From Drosophila pseudoobscura (Eukaryota > Arthropoda > Insecta > Diptera > Drosophilidae), in assembly GCF_009870125.1 (NCBI RefSeq), contig NC_046679.1, positions 11,408,001-11,472,000 on the forward strand: DNA of 64,000 bases, read 5' to 3'. Positions within the stretch are counted from its first letter, which is position 1; each line of letters opens with the position of its first letter. Positions 39,301 to 51,002 of the stretch are shown in pieces. A program made the position numbers and the translations under genes. Below the pieces are notes generated by a model. It saw nothing but the letters and a program-made list of their open reading frames with translations, was not told the DNA's origin and ran no database searches.

Positions 39301-41734
39301 TGTCGGGTGCCCGAGATCACCCCAGTGCTTCTTTGGCAACAAATGGCAAAAGCGGAGCGCGCCCATTTTTATGCTGCATCTGCGCCAACAGTCGGCTGTC
39401 CACCCGGAGGCGACTCCGTCCTCTGCCGAGTCCCGCATGGGCGCAAATCAAGTTATTACGGACATGGCGATGGCCCGACCCTGCCCTGAACTCTTGGCTG
39501 GGTGCGTCACATATGGCGAGCATAAATAGCTTCAGTATTTCCCATTGACTGGTCGCCCCGTTCCGCCTGCTGTTGCTGCTGCTGCTGTCTACAAACTTTC
39601 TTTATACGGTTTCCATGAACATTTCGTGGCTGGTCTGGTTTATGTATTTAATGGACTTTGCACAACTTTTTTCTCTGTTTTTCCATTATTTGATTCGCTT
39701 TATTTTTTGTTGGCAACGAGTGCGCTCCCCCACTACAAGGCATACGACTACAACGACTAAAACGACCAAAACGACCAAGACGAGGACGTATTATGTCCAT
39801 TGGCAAAGTTTTGTGACGCCGCCATTTATAACCCCTTGCATCCATCCAGATTATTAGCAGGACCCACCGAAGTAGAGCAGGGCCAATTATTTTTCGCCCT
39901 CGCCCCCATGGAACACAACCAAATTCAGCTAAAATACAATGAATTGTAATAGCGGAGTAAAGTTTCACTTACCCCCAAAAAAAACCATTAAAGTCAGCCT
40001 CTTTCAGGTGTTTTGCTTAAAGTAACAGCCTTGACATTTCCACCAGCCACCAACACAACTCACCTTCAACTCTAGCTGGGCTCACAAAGAGATAGCCATA
40101 AGGCCTTTTATTTGGCCGGCTTACAAATTCTTTTCAATGAGCTCTTTGCATAGCCCTCGCTTGCATCTGAAAGGGCAAAAGTTAAACCAACAGTCGACCA
40201 CGCATTGGGGCTGAAAAAGAATTTTTTCTGAGCCCGAATCAGTGCTAGCTGGGAAAGCTGGCAGTGAAACCCTCTCAAAGGCAAAATATCAACGTAGACG
40301 TGCAATGATTTTACCATTCCAAAACTGGTCCAAAACTTATCTGAACGTGCGGCTCAGAGCTATGCAGCAACAAGAAGCACCACCAAAAATCCTTAGAAGC
40401 ATAAACAGAGCGCTTTGGTGCTACATAATTCCAAAATGAAAATATCCAGTTGGCCAGTAAGAGTCTCACTGGTAGAGAGCTTGGGTTGGATAGAATTTTC
40501 TGACAATGGAAATTTATATTTTGTCTTCTCGCTATTATATGATTCAATCACCTGGTAAAGGGAATCAGATTCGCGATTTCAAGGGCAGGAAGGGGGCGAT
40601 TGTTTCCCTGTGATATCATAGGATTATGCTTGCGTCAAGCGGTACAGTCTAGTGCCAAAAAAATAAGTCGGGACAACTATATTCTACAGTGAAACTATAT
40701 CCATAACTAACTAATCAGCTATCTAGCGACGTGTAACAAGAGAGAACTTAGAAAATGGATGTACATATATATAGATAGAAAGATTTGTATATAAGTATAT
40801 ACTATATGTCAGTCCGAATCGTCTAGAATTATAGCCAAAACGAAGATACTACTTCCCCCCTCTCGCTCATTTTACAATCTCTACTCTTCCCGAAATGTCC
40901 CCATCGCAAACCACCTGAACTTTCAATCATGCCGCAAAAGAGATCGATTTTATTAGGAAAATCCTAGATTAGATGTATTCAGAATAAATTTCAGAACCTT
41001 CAGAGTCATCGACTGCGCTATGACTTGCGAGGTTGGTGAGTTCTGCTGCTCAATTAGAACAGCCACAACCCTGCGGGGCAGCCGGGCTCCGGCTCCCCAT
41101 TCTGACTTTATTAAATTAACGTTTCATGTTCGTTTAATGAACAAAGGAAGCCGAAAATAATGATGCTCCAAGGGAGGCGAGTTCGCGGCGCAGACTGTGT
41201 CGGAGGGAGGGAGTGTAAACGTGTCGCATAGCCACCCAAAGACCAAAATAAAAGACGCAAATGCGAAAAATGCCGCAAGATGTTGCCGCTGCTACTTTTG
41301 GTGTAACAAGCCACTCTAATGACAATATTGGCACTTACAACAACAATAACAACAGCAGCAGCAGCCAAGGCCGCGGCCGCAGCCACAACAACAACAATAA
41401 TAATTTTTGTGGTTATTACGAAGATTACAACGGCAGCGGCAATGTTAACTTTTTGTACCACACACAGTCGCAGACGGAGAGCCAAGAAGCGAAGCAGAAA
41501 CATGTCGCACACTCCATCCTCAAGAAGTCGCAGACACACATACACACATAGATACATGCATACATACACATGTACAAACATTTATAGTCTACTTAGAATT
41601 TAGCGACGTTTGCTAAGAAGAACAAGTATCCAGTGGAGCGGAGGAAGGGACCAGGGAGCAGGGACCAGGGACCCGGCGACGGAATGTTTTCATTTTTAAT
41701 GAAAGCACGTAAAATGCGAAAAAGTCCTCCACAC

Positions 41735-42065
41735 ACAGGCATACGGCAAATACTCACACAAACACACACTCACACATGGGCAGGCATTCATAGATTTGCT
41801 TTAATTATAATTCCAGACGCGTTTATCACATCAACAACAATACAGGCAGACTCGCAGACACACACACACAAACACACACAATTACACTTGCAAAGGAACA
41901 ACACACTTGTACATGAAATATTATACGACCTCCCACCCACACTCACACACTCACACACTCGCACACCCCTGAGCAAGACGCCATTACATTTGTGTGGCCA
42001 CAAAATGTTTTTTCATAAACTAAGGAGAACAACTAACACGCATGAGCACACACACACACACACAA
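41735..42065. repeat. CA-dinucleotide-rich block
   Basis: Several interrupted (CA)n and CACT/ACAC runs, for example around 41850-41885 and 42046-42064. It is purine/pyrimidine alternating, so capable of forming Z-DNA, and creates artificial His/Thr-rich frames on both strands. Confidence 0.75.
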
Positions 42066-42379
42066 ACTTGCAGGGCAAGAAGTTGTTGAAATTTTAGAAT
42101 GTCCTGTGCTGCCGCCTCATCTCCGATCTGCCTCCATTAGTTGTTCATGTTTTTTGGTATTCCTCAGTCCTTTGTTCGACTGAAATATTTATGCATACGT
42201 ATGACAACAATTTTAGTACACTTTTTGTTCGCTGTTTGTGTTCTTGTGTTGGCTCTTGCCCTTTTACATACCCTTCATCCTTGGCAACGTAACTTCTCAG
42301 GCCTGTAAATTCTTGATGCGGCAATTTCGCAACAGAAATTATCTCTTTCCTTCTGGAGTATCAAAAACTTTTGTCAAAT

Positions 42380-43400
42380 TGCAATTTTCTTGAAAGAAAA
42401 TATAAAAAAAGACAATAGAGTAGTAAAATTTGTTATGCTGGGCTCGTGAGTGAGTAAGTTTCCCTCTCAAAAGTCCTAACAGCTGTAATTACCGGAGAAT
42501 TCTTTTAAGTCCAGTTTTACAGAAAAGCTTGAGACTCTGGATCTTCGAAGAGCATCCAATTAGTGTACCCCATATTGAGAGAAGAATGGTATAACAAAGA
42601 CAAATACACCCCATTTTAAAATGAAATATGTATGCGGTTTTAAATACAAACATAACAAGATTATATAAAATGCACTTTGATTTCAATAAAAATGTATAAA
42701 AAAATATTTTTAATACGGCAAAAATTTGTATATAAATATAAAATAAATATATTTGTGGTATTGAATTTTATTTAATTTAAATACGACAATATTTTTTATA
42801 AAAAAGGGGAAAGAAAATGTTGTTTAGGGCTAGCATTTAAAAACCAGAGATTCGATTTCATAATATCTTAACAGCTGTAATAAACAACTTTTGCCAATGC
42901 TTTTAAATTAAATGTTGAGATTAATATTGAACAGGCCATGTGAAAATTTGGCATATAAAAAACTTTGCGTATTAATATTTTCATATTAATGTCAAAATAT
43001 AAATGAGAACATTTAAATTTTAATCTTTCCACCCTCGGCGCTAAATGGATGGCATAACTATTAAAATCAAGGTGAAAAAGTAAATATTTAAAATATTCTT
43101 TGGGTTTAAAAAATTGTATACAATTTGTTACATTTTATAGAATTCAAGTTGTCGGAATTTTTGATAAATTACTCGTACAGCGTACAGCATCAAGAGCAGA
43201 GTTGGAATGTCTGTGTCTGTCTGTCTATTTCCACACAAAATGTGCAGTGTTTCCATGTATTACCATGTGATTATCCCTCCACCTTATTACCCATATAACT
43301 ACACAGCTGTAAAATATATTAATTTATATTTGTACTAAAAATTGGTCCAGTTACTATGAGGTCGGTATCAGAGAAAAAAAAATAACACCAAATGATTTTC
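42380..43400. other. Strongly AT-rich block
   Basis: About 1 kb that is visibly much more AT-rich than its surroundings, with A-tracts, AATATT and AATAAA-like runs and almost no open frames. It resembles matrix-attachment or old decayed insertion DNA. There are no terminal repeats to identify an element. Confidence 0.45.
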
Positions 43401-46400
43401 GGACTGGTAAACACTTGACTGTCAATTGAGAAATACTCGTAGCCGTCAGATCGACCGACACTCGACACCTAAAGTGTTCCTCTATTCGAGGGGTTGGAAG
43501 AGTTTTGAAGAGCGGGCGAAAGACTAAGCTGACAAAGAAAGTGCTCGCATATGGAGTGCAGGACAGGACAGATATGAAGCTAAGATTGGAAATAATATTT
43601 ATTTGATATTTCCGTTATTATCGAACATGGCAACAACGACAGCAACAGCAGCATCAAAAGCCAAAGCAAATGGCAAACATTTGTGCAAGTTTCGAGCAGC
43701 AAACTTTAGCCAAAGTGCACACAGACAACAAGCCCGGCCATCTGACTCCTGGCGGCTGACTTCCTGCTCCGGACTCCTGCTTGACATCGGGCCGTAGGAT
43801 GTGCTTAAGCATGCAATAATCTAATGTGCAAATATGAATAGTAAATGGATGTGTGTGTGTACATATCTGTGTGCCTAGGAAATGGAAGGAATGTACAACA
43901 TGCTACATGCCACTAAAAATCTAAATAAAGTGGAAGGAAGGCAAGGACTGGTGTCTGGGGCTGGTGGCAGGGATTTCTTTCATAAAGCGCAATGCAGTGA
44001 AAGATGTAGGTTCAATAGCTTCGTCGTCTGTGCTGTGATGTGCGCCTCAGGCAGTCCTCTAGGCAGTTAGTCGGCCACATTCTGTCGCTCTGCTTGGAAG
44101 CCAGCAACTTTGCCTTTGGCTTGTTTGCCGGCCCGCCGCCCGTCGCCCCCGACATGCCACCAGACACGTGCACTTGAAAACGCTAAAGTCAAACTCGACA
44201 TCGACGCCAGCGCCAACGCCATCGCCAAAAAGTCAATAATAATATGTTGGGGATACAGATGGTGATGAAAAAACTCCCAGGCAGTGGCGGGGAGAGTAAA
44301 AAAATACGCAGACAAATTCGTTTGAAAAGGGTAAAGGAATGTAATAATACTTAAAACTTGAAATTCGACTATGTTGAGCCAACAACACAATGAGAAGCCC
44401 TTGGTTGGTGAAGGGGAGTCGGGACCGGTTCGGAGCCGGGACTGGGACTGGGACCACTAGGCGTATGAGTTATAAGCGAACTTGCTGTAAGCCTTTCAAC
44501 CGGCTTTGTCGGCTCCGTCTGACTGCCACTGCCTGGCAGTCGGACTGGTGGGCACGTCCATATCTTCGGCTGACTGTTAGTGCTCGCTGCTTGACTTCCA
44601 AGTGGCATTTACTCATTCTTTTCCTCACATGCTTTGCCTGCTGCTGCAGTCTGCCCGCCTCGATTTGTCATTTTCCTGCCAAGATGGGTCTGGGTCTGGG
44701 TCTGGGCCTGGAGCAGAGGCTGTGGCTGTGGCTTTGGCTGTGGCTCCGGCTGGGTGGAAAAAATTGAAAAAGCCTTCAATTCTGTGCATACTTTTGTGTG
44801 TCGAATTTGAATTCAATTTCCGACGCTGAAAGGTTTTTAATCTTGTTATCAGGCGGCTTCTCTGTTCTGCCTCTATCTCTCTATCCCTCTCATGTTCAAT
44901 TTGAGAGGTTTTGGCCAACAAGCAACCCTCGTTAAACGTTGAGCAGTTGATTAGCCTAAGCTTTTTGCTGTTATGCAATGGCAATGGCCCTGCGGCATGC
45001 GATTGTTATTTGGATATTAATAATTCCACACATTCAGGGGTCGTACGGTCAGAGGAATCCCAGATTGTCTTTTATGGAAAAATCATTTAATTTGATTATT
45101 GATTGTTAGAGAATTTCACACCCTTCCTTCCACACAATACAAACTACAGCCGATATACTGAAAACTCATCTGAACAGAAAAAGCGGCCACAGGGGCTCTG
45201 CTCTTTCGGTCGTTTGAAGAAGATTTCAGTAGCCAGGGGCCCTGAATAATATTTTCAGCAGAATTTATAAAATATTCATGTTCATTGTGTTAGTTTAATT
45301 TGAAAATTAATAACAAGTATTTTATTGATATTATGTTTTGATAATAAAATAGTCTCTCTATGATTATTTTGGTCTGGGATTGATTAAAAGAGTATATTTT
45401 CGGGAACACCGTGCACTCAAAGTATTAGAAAAAGTATAAGTAATATTATCTCTAAAGGGTTCCAGTATTTGCCGCAGTCGATTTTTGTTTGTAAGCCTCA
45501 CCATTGGACCATTTGGGGCATCATTAAAGCCATCTGCAGTTGTACATTTTCAGTCGCTGAGATTTATTTTCCCTCCATTAAATGTCAACTGAGGTGAGCC
45601 CCATTTTTCGAACAGGGCCTAGCCCTAGCCCATCGCAAATCGGATCCAGTTAGTCTGCTCACGCACTTTGCAAATTTACCACAACGCGACCAGGACAACC
45701 AAGGCTGGTGCAGATTATAAAGGGGAACCGGGCCGTGGGCCACGTAGCCGGGAGATATAAACCGTAAACTCACGCACGTTTCCGGGGATACTGAGAACCA
45801 GAAAAAGAAACGAAACGAAAAGAAATGCACACTGAAAGCGAGGAACGAACAACATATTAAAAATGGCAAACAAAATGGCAAATGGCAAACGTACTTTTTG
45901 CAGGCGCAGAAGTGAATAACAGTGAACGGCATGGCGGCATACCTTTTTGCGTTGCCAAATTCCACATTTGTTTAGTGCTTAATGTTTAGCCACCACCGTC
46001 GCCGCGATTTGCATGCTGAGCAGGTGCTCCATTATTTATCAGCGAGAGCCCGCCGAGGGGCAGGCAAACACATTCAGCAGAGAAACTGATTTATATACTG
46101 AGGCGGGAGATGGAGCGGGAGCGGGAGCTGGGCTGAAAAATGTTCGAGCCGAAATTGTTTTCGACATTTTAATGCAAACTGACAATCGGCCTGGCAGGGG
46201 GGTCGGATCGGGCTGTCGAGCAGCCCGGCACCTGCGTCGCCATTTTGTCTGGGCAAACAGAGGAGGGGCAGAAGTGATTCCGATCTGCGCTTGCAATTGC
46301 CATCAATTTAATCAACAAGGTTGCAGTGCCTGTGCAAATAAGAGCCAGCGTCAGCGCCAGCGCCAACGCCATAATTTTGGTTTATTGTCGGGAATCTGTT

Positions 46401-46576
46401 AATGCGATGGCTCTCTGCCCAATCCTCCTGCCATTCCCCTAGGACAGCCTCTATCCAATGGCGCTCATAAATAAAAATCACTGTGGCTTGAATTTTTTTC
46501 TTCATGCTTCTGTTGCAGCGGGAAAAAGGGTGGGGGGCGCATTGGCATTGCATTTGCCCATGTATGAATATTGATT

Positions 46577-46612
46577 GGTGCGGGTGCGGGTGCGGGTACG
46601 GGTGTGGGTGTG
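46577..46612. repeat. GGTGCG/GGTGTG hexamer repeat
   Basis: Six degenerate hexamers GGTGCG, GGTACG and GGTGTG. On the minus strand they give the Pro-His run seen in a long but unconvincing frame. Confidence 0.65.
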
Positions 46613-49600
46613 TCAACGCCCTCATCGAAGCCCGCTTCCACATCCCACTGCGTCTCATTCCTCGTGGTGTGGCAATTTGCAGCTTGTACGTATTTATTGC
46701 ACACGAAATGCATTCCACAATGCACCGGTAATTTGCCCGTGCCCTCTCCACGGCACTCCAATTGGAACAGCGAGCCTTTGTAGTGTGCAAACATTGGATA
46801 TTTACTGTAAGTGCTTCGGGGGGCGGTAAAGCCAGGGCTATAGATCCAGCAATCGTCTGTGAGTATTTGAGTTTCAGCTTTAAACTGTTGAAACTAGACG
46901 TTGTACAGCTTTGCATTGGAGAGAAGAGCAGCCCTTGACCGCAGCCACACAGACCAATTATCCGACTCTCAAAACTTGTCCATTCATTGCCTAATTTATC
47001 CTCCGAATGCCGCCCAAAGACAAAAGTTTTCCAGCGCGGCACATCACGCAAAGCCCAATACCCTTAAGGAGCCAGTGGAATTGGGACATCCAACTTCTAA
47101 CCGCATTTCGCTTGTAATAAATCCAGACAAGGGAAACTTTTTGGCAAGTGAAAATTTATGCCTCGACCCCAGACCCACATCTTCGCGATTTGTTAGGGCT
47201 TATAATTCATGTTTTAATTGGCGAAAGCCAAAAGGATCGGCAAGCGGCAGGGTAATGGCAATGTCGAAGAGCCGCATTTATTTATGACTCGTTAAGTGTA
47301 AAATATCTGGCGCAAAATCAAGCGATGCACAAACTCTGCCCAGACTGAAACCAAACAATTCTAAATCATATGGCAATTTATGGCACCGTCCCAATGTACC
47401 CAGAACAAGGAAAATCAGTAAGAAAGCCAACTTTGCCGCGCCTGATTTTCTATACCCTTGGAGTTCGACAGCCACTATATCTGTCACTTGCAAGATGGCC
47501 TTTTGTTATGGCCTCCCCTCCACACTCCAGACCCAACAATAAATATTTTATAAAATATGATATTTGGAAATCTATTTAGTGAAATTATGTCACGATCCAG
47601 CTAATTCCGACAAATGATTTGATTTTTAATAAAATAAGACTACTTATGTGCAAATGCCCGCTTTACAAATATCCCATATGTAACTTATTGGGTCGCCACC
47701 TGTCTGTTGTACATATCTAACCCATTGGATAATACCCTCTTCGGTGTTGCTGCACAGCTAGCAGCCATTAGGCTAATTATAAGTTAGCTCCGAAGTCACA
47801 GCTAAGTCCACGTTGAACAGGGAATCGCCATTTGAAAATATAAACCCATACGCTGATGTCGGCTGGGATCATGAGGGGCACAAAAAGACCCTCATACAGG
47901 GCACAACATAAACTACAATAACAATTAGTCGGCTTACGGGGTCCGAGACTTGAAGCAGCCCCTCCCAGCCTCCTGCCAACCCTCATCAGGAGCGAAGGGA
48001 AAGTGTCCCCAAAGTTTGGGCATAAGCTGCTGCAAACAAGGGGATTTAGTGGGTGGGGCAGCTAGTTCGATCCATTGGGGCTAACAAAGGCCGTTCAGGA
48101 TTGTCATTGTGCCGGAAAGAGGCCAAGCTAAAGAGTGCATGACATACGCTTTTTACAACTATCTACTGACACTTCCATGTCACGCCCTTAGTTATCCCCA
48201 AGAAAGGGCATTCGAAGAGACCACTTCTGGCTTAAAGCTCTTAAGCGTTCGAGATTAGATATAGGCAATTTTGATATTAACTATTGTTATATACCTACAA
48301 AATCCATCATAACCTCTCTAAATGTTAGAAATACATTCCTTGATCCTAGATTGCACTTAGAGCCTACAGTTCCTTTCATTCAAATGCCATATCTACACTG
48401 TTATATGATGAAATATAGGTACTGTAATCATAGGTACTAAACTGTAATAGTATATTCCATCTATGATGTCAATCTCTTAATCATAAATCGTTGTTACGAG
48501 ACGAAAATACCGATAAATAGTTTCATTCTTCAACTCATTCTTACCGTAAGTACGGAATTTCTAGTTAATTCTTCGTCTTGTGTCCTCTTCCAATAACTAC
48601 GGTCTACGGTTTTAATGTCAAAGCGGTATCATGCGCCGGTGAGTGTATTGGGACTTCAGCACCTGAAAATAAAGTCTCTTCTCCCCGCATTTGCTTGCTT
48701 TTCTTATGATTTCCCAAAAGTCAGGGCTGGCTTATGGACTGTTTTTGTCATCTTGCGTACGGGCAGGCACAGAGAAAATACTCTATAGAGAGGCGGTAAA
48801 GTTTTTGCCAAAGTGCTTTCTTCTCCTCTTCCCTGGCTCTTCCGTGCCTCTAACTCGAGGCTCCTTTCCGGCAGACGCTGGAAGTGTTTATCACACGTCA
48901 AAGGCGCTTTTTGTCTTTGGCCAAATCTGCTTCAATTTGAGCCGAGATGAGCGGCGTATAAAAAGTTTTGTTGTATAAACATTGTGTGATTGTTAGAAAA
49001 ACATGTGCCAGCGGCACATACACATAAACAGACACACACACACATACAAAAGAGTCATGGGGAAAGTCATCAAACAACGGCATCATCTGCATATGCCACG
49101 TCCTTGTCAGCGCCGTGCTCATTCCCGTTATGATGAAAAGTCGCAACTTTTTGCTCCACGATTCCCTCTTGCTTATTCTCCTCGGAGCGCGTGTGTGTGG
49201 CATGTCTGCGTCACAATAAAGTCGCCTTTATAGTCCCGAGATTAGGTTAATCCGTTCGCTGTTGCCAACGCTATCTGCTCGGCCTTTGTTCTAATGATGG
49301 GAAAGAGCGTGTGAAAAGCCTCGGCAATAACTCTTTCTTCCTGCGCTGACATTTGCGTTTGTTGCCCTAATGAAAACAGTTACACTTTATTGTGCTCACG
49401 AGCACACTCCATCCCGCATTCTTGTACATATTTGTCCTGCTGCGGGGTTTAATGAACTGCCTACCTCTGGCAGGGCAAAAAGGCATCAGAGAGAGCTTCT
49501 GGCGGTGATAATCACCCACTCAAGCCCCGCCTTGCCATAATTTACGATGTATTAAGTGATTTTAAACATTTTGTTGTTGCTGCTTTCGTTCCTTCGAACC

Positions 49601-50196
49601 CTCCTTGGCTCACTTGCCGCCAGGGGAGAGGGTCGGGCCTCAGCCAAATCCATCCGCAGGAAAAAGGCGGGCGGGCATTCTTTTGAGGGCTCAGCTCATG
49701 CAGTTGACATGTGCCAGGGAGGTTGATTAAATTAATGAAATAAATTATGAGCTGCTCATCACCGTCTCGCTGTTGCCTTTTAAATTGAGTGCGCGCCATC
49801 TTGAAATTAATAATGTGACATCTTGGGCCTGGCTGTGGGCTGTGGACTGAGGGCTGGGGCTGGGCGAGACAGGTGCCACACACGTCTTTCGAGTTCTTTT
49901 AATATCGCTGCGTCGTAAATGGCCATCTGTCTGGGCCGAGATTCATGCGCAAGCATAGAGATTTTGCCAGCTTAAATTTATGCACTTAAATTCATTAATA
50001 CCATCGGAGCGACATACCGCATGCGCCGCGTGCACCCGCCTGATTGCATGCGGAAGCGGAAGCAGCGCAGACAGCTGGCTTTGATTATTGAATTAAATTG
50101 GCTTTAAGCTGGCTTCCCAATCAGACACCATTCTCACCCATCTCTCCAACACAGCCAGCATTTTGTGGCCGGATAATTTCCAGTAAACGTGACAGT

Positions 50197-50204
50197 TTAT
50201 AAAA
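50197..50204 (+). promoter_or_regulatory. TATA-box candidate upstream of a small secreted ORF
   Basis: TTATAAAA lies 112 bp upstream of the ATG at 50316 on the plus strand. A start near 50228 would be expected. No clear TCAKTY initiator is present there, so this may be chance. Confidence 0.25.
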
Positions 50205-50315
50205 ACTGTGCAAAAAAGTGTTCGTATTATGGATGCAACGCAATAAAAATACAAGAACACCTCTGTCTCAGGGACATGGACACTTAACTCTCTCCCCAGA
50301 AGCTGCTAAAATGCA

Positions 50316-50579
50316 ATGCATTTAAGTGCGATCATTCTTCTCTATGTGTGCGTGTGTGCCACAGTTGCAATTGCAAATGCCAATGCCCAATGTCCGGATA
50401 TTTGCATCCAGTGTCGTACGAGCAGTTCTTCTACGGCTCCACACTCAAACTCAGGGTCGACCCCGACTTGGCCTGGACAGAAATTAACAAAATGCATTTC
50501 ACGAACTGAGCTAAACCCTTTCCAACCTCATCAGAATCAACCTACGGTGCCCACGGAGCAACAAAAGCCACCAAATTAG
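50316..50579 (+). CDS. Candidate small secreted peptide, 87 aa (speculative)
   Basis: An 87-codon frame that opens with a convincing signal peptide: MHLSAIILLYVCVCATV, ending in small residues ANANA before Gln25. The predicted mature part begins QCPDICIQCR, has one more Cys near residue 63 (TKCIS) and is otherwise Ser, Thr, Pro and Gln-rich. A TATA-like box is found 112 bp upstream. It lies tail-to-tail with timeout. Against it: an overlapping upstream ATG at 50311 opens a five-codon frame, no AATAAA follows within 300 bp, and I recognise no family. It could be the first exon of a longer spliced gene or a chance frame. Confidence 0.27.
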   Translation: MHLSAIILLYVCVCATVAIANANAQCPDICIQCRTSSSSTAPHSNSGSTPTWPGQKLTKCISRTELNPFQPHQNQPTVPTEQQKPPN

Positions 50580-50946
50580 CAGGCGCACACAAAAGGCGCT
50601 CGAGTCAGAGTAGCTCTCGGTCTCAGGGCAGGGTGTACTCGACAATGGACCAGCACAAAATGCCATCAAGTCAACAGAGAAATGGCAGAGGTAATGGAAA
50701 CGGATTGGGAGGTGCTCAGTGGGAGTGGGAGAGTGGAGGAGTTGGAGAGTGGGGTTATAGGCCATGTTTGCTGCCAGACAGCCACTATGGCGTTGGCTGA
50801 CTTTTGTTACCCATGTTGCTTTTGCCCCTAGGCTTCTCCCTCTGTAGCCAGTAACTGAAGGAGCCCAGACTGTGCACAATACTCGTCCTGTAACGATAAA
50901 ACAGACATGCCGGGGATGATATGCAATTCCAAATTGAATGGTTACA

Positions 50947-50952
50947 TTTATT
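50947..50952 (-). terminator. Poly(A) signal of timeout
   Basis: AATAAA on the minus strand 51 nt after the timeout stop codon at 51003, implying a short 3' UTR. Confidence 0.65.
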
Positions 50953-51002
50953 CGAGGTTAATTCTTGCTGGCTATGAAATCAAAAATCAAAATCGAAGTG
51001 CA

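Larger units (their letters stand above)
36400..50180. other. Intergenic region between CFAP299 and timeout
   Basis: Nearly 14 kb without a recognised gene. Seen here: CAA/CAG-rich DNA (about 41336-41402), a CA-rich block (about 41735-42065), a strongly AT-rich block (about 42380-43400), G/T hexamers (46577-46612) and a second AT-rich block (about 48240-48600). The longest frame (46308-47051, -) has no good start and a repeat-derived His/Pro run. Regulatory or non-coding RNA content is possible but not visible by eye. Confidence 0.5.

Noticed and set aside
39037..39489. 150-codon plus-strand frame
   Set aside because: It starts at ATG but has no domain. Overlapping frames of similar length exist on both strands, so it is compatible with chance.
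41735..42065. His/Thr-rich frames over CA repeats
   Set aside because: They are direct products of the dinucleotide repeat on both strands.
46308..47051. Longest unexplained open frame (247 codons, minus strand)
   Set aside because: It begins at TTG, not ATG; contains a Pro-His run from the GGTGCG hexamer repeat; and has no domain, splice sites or poly(A) support.
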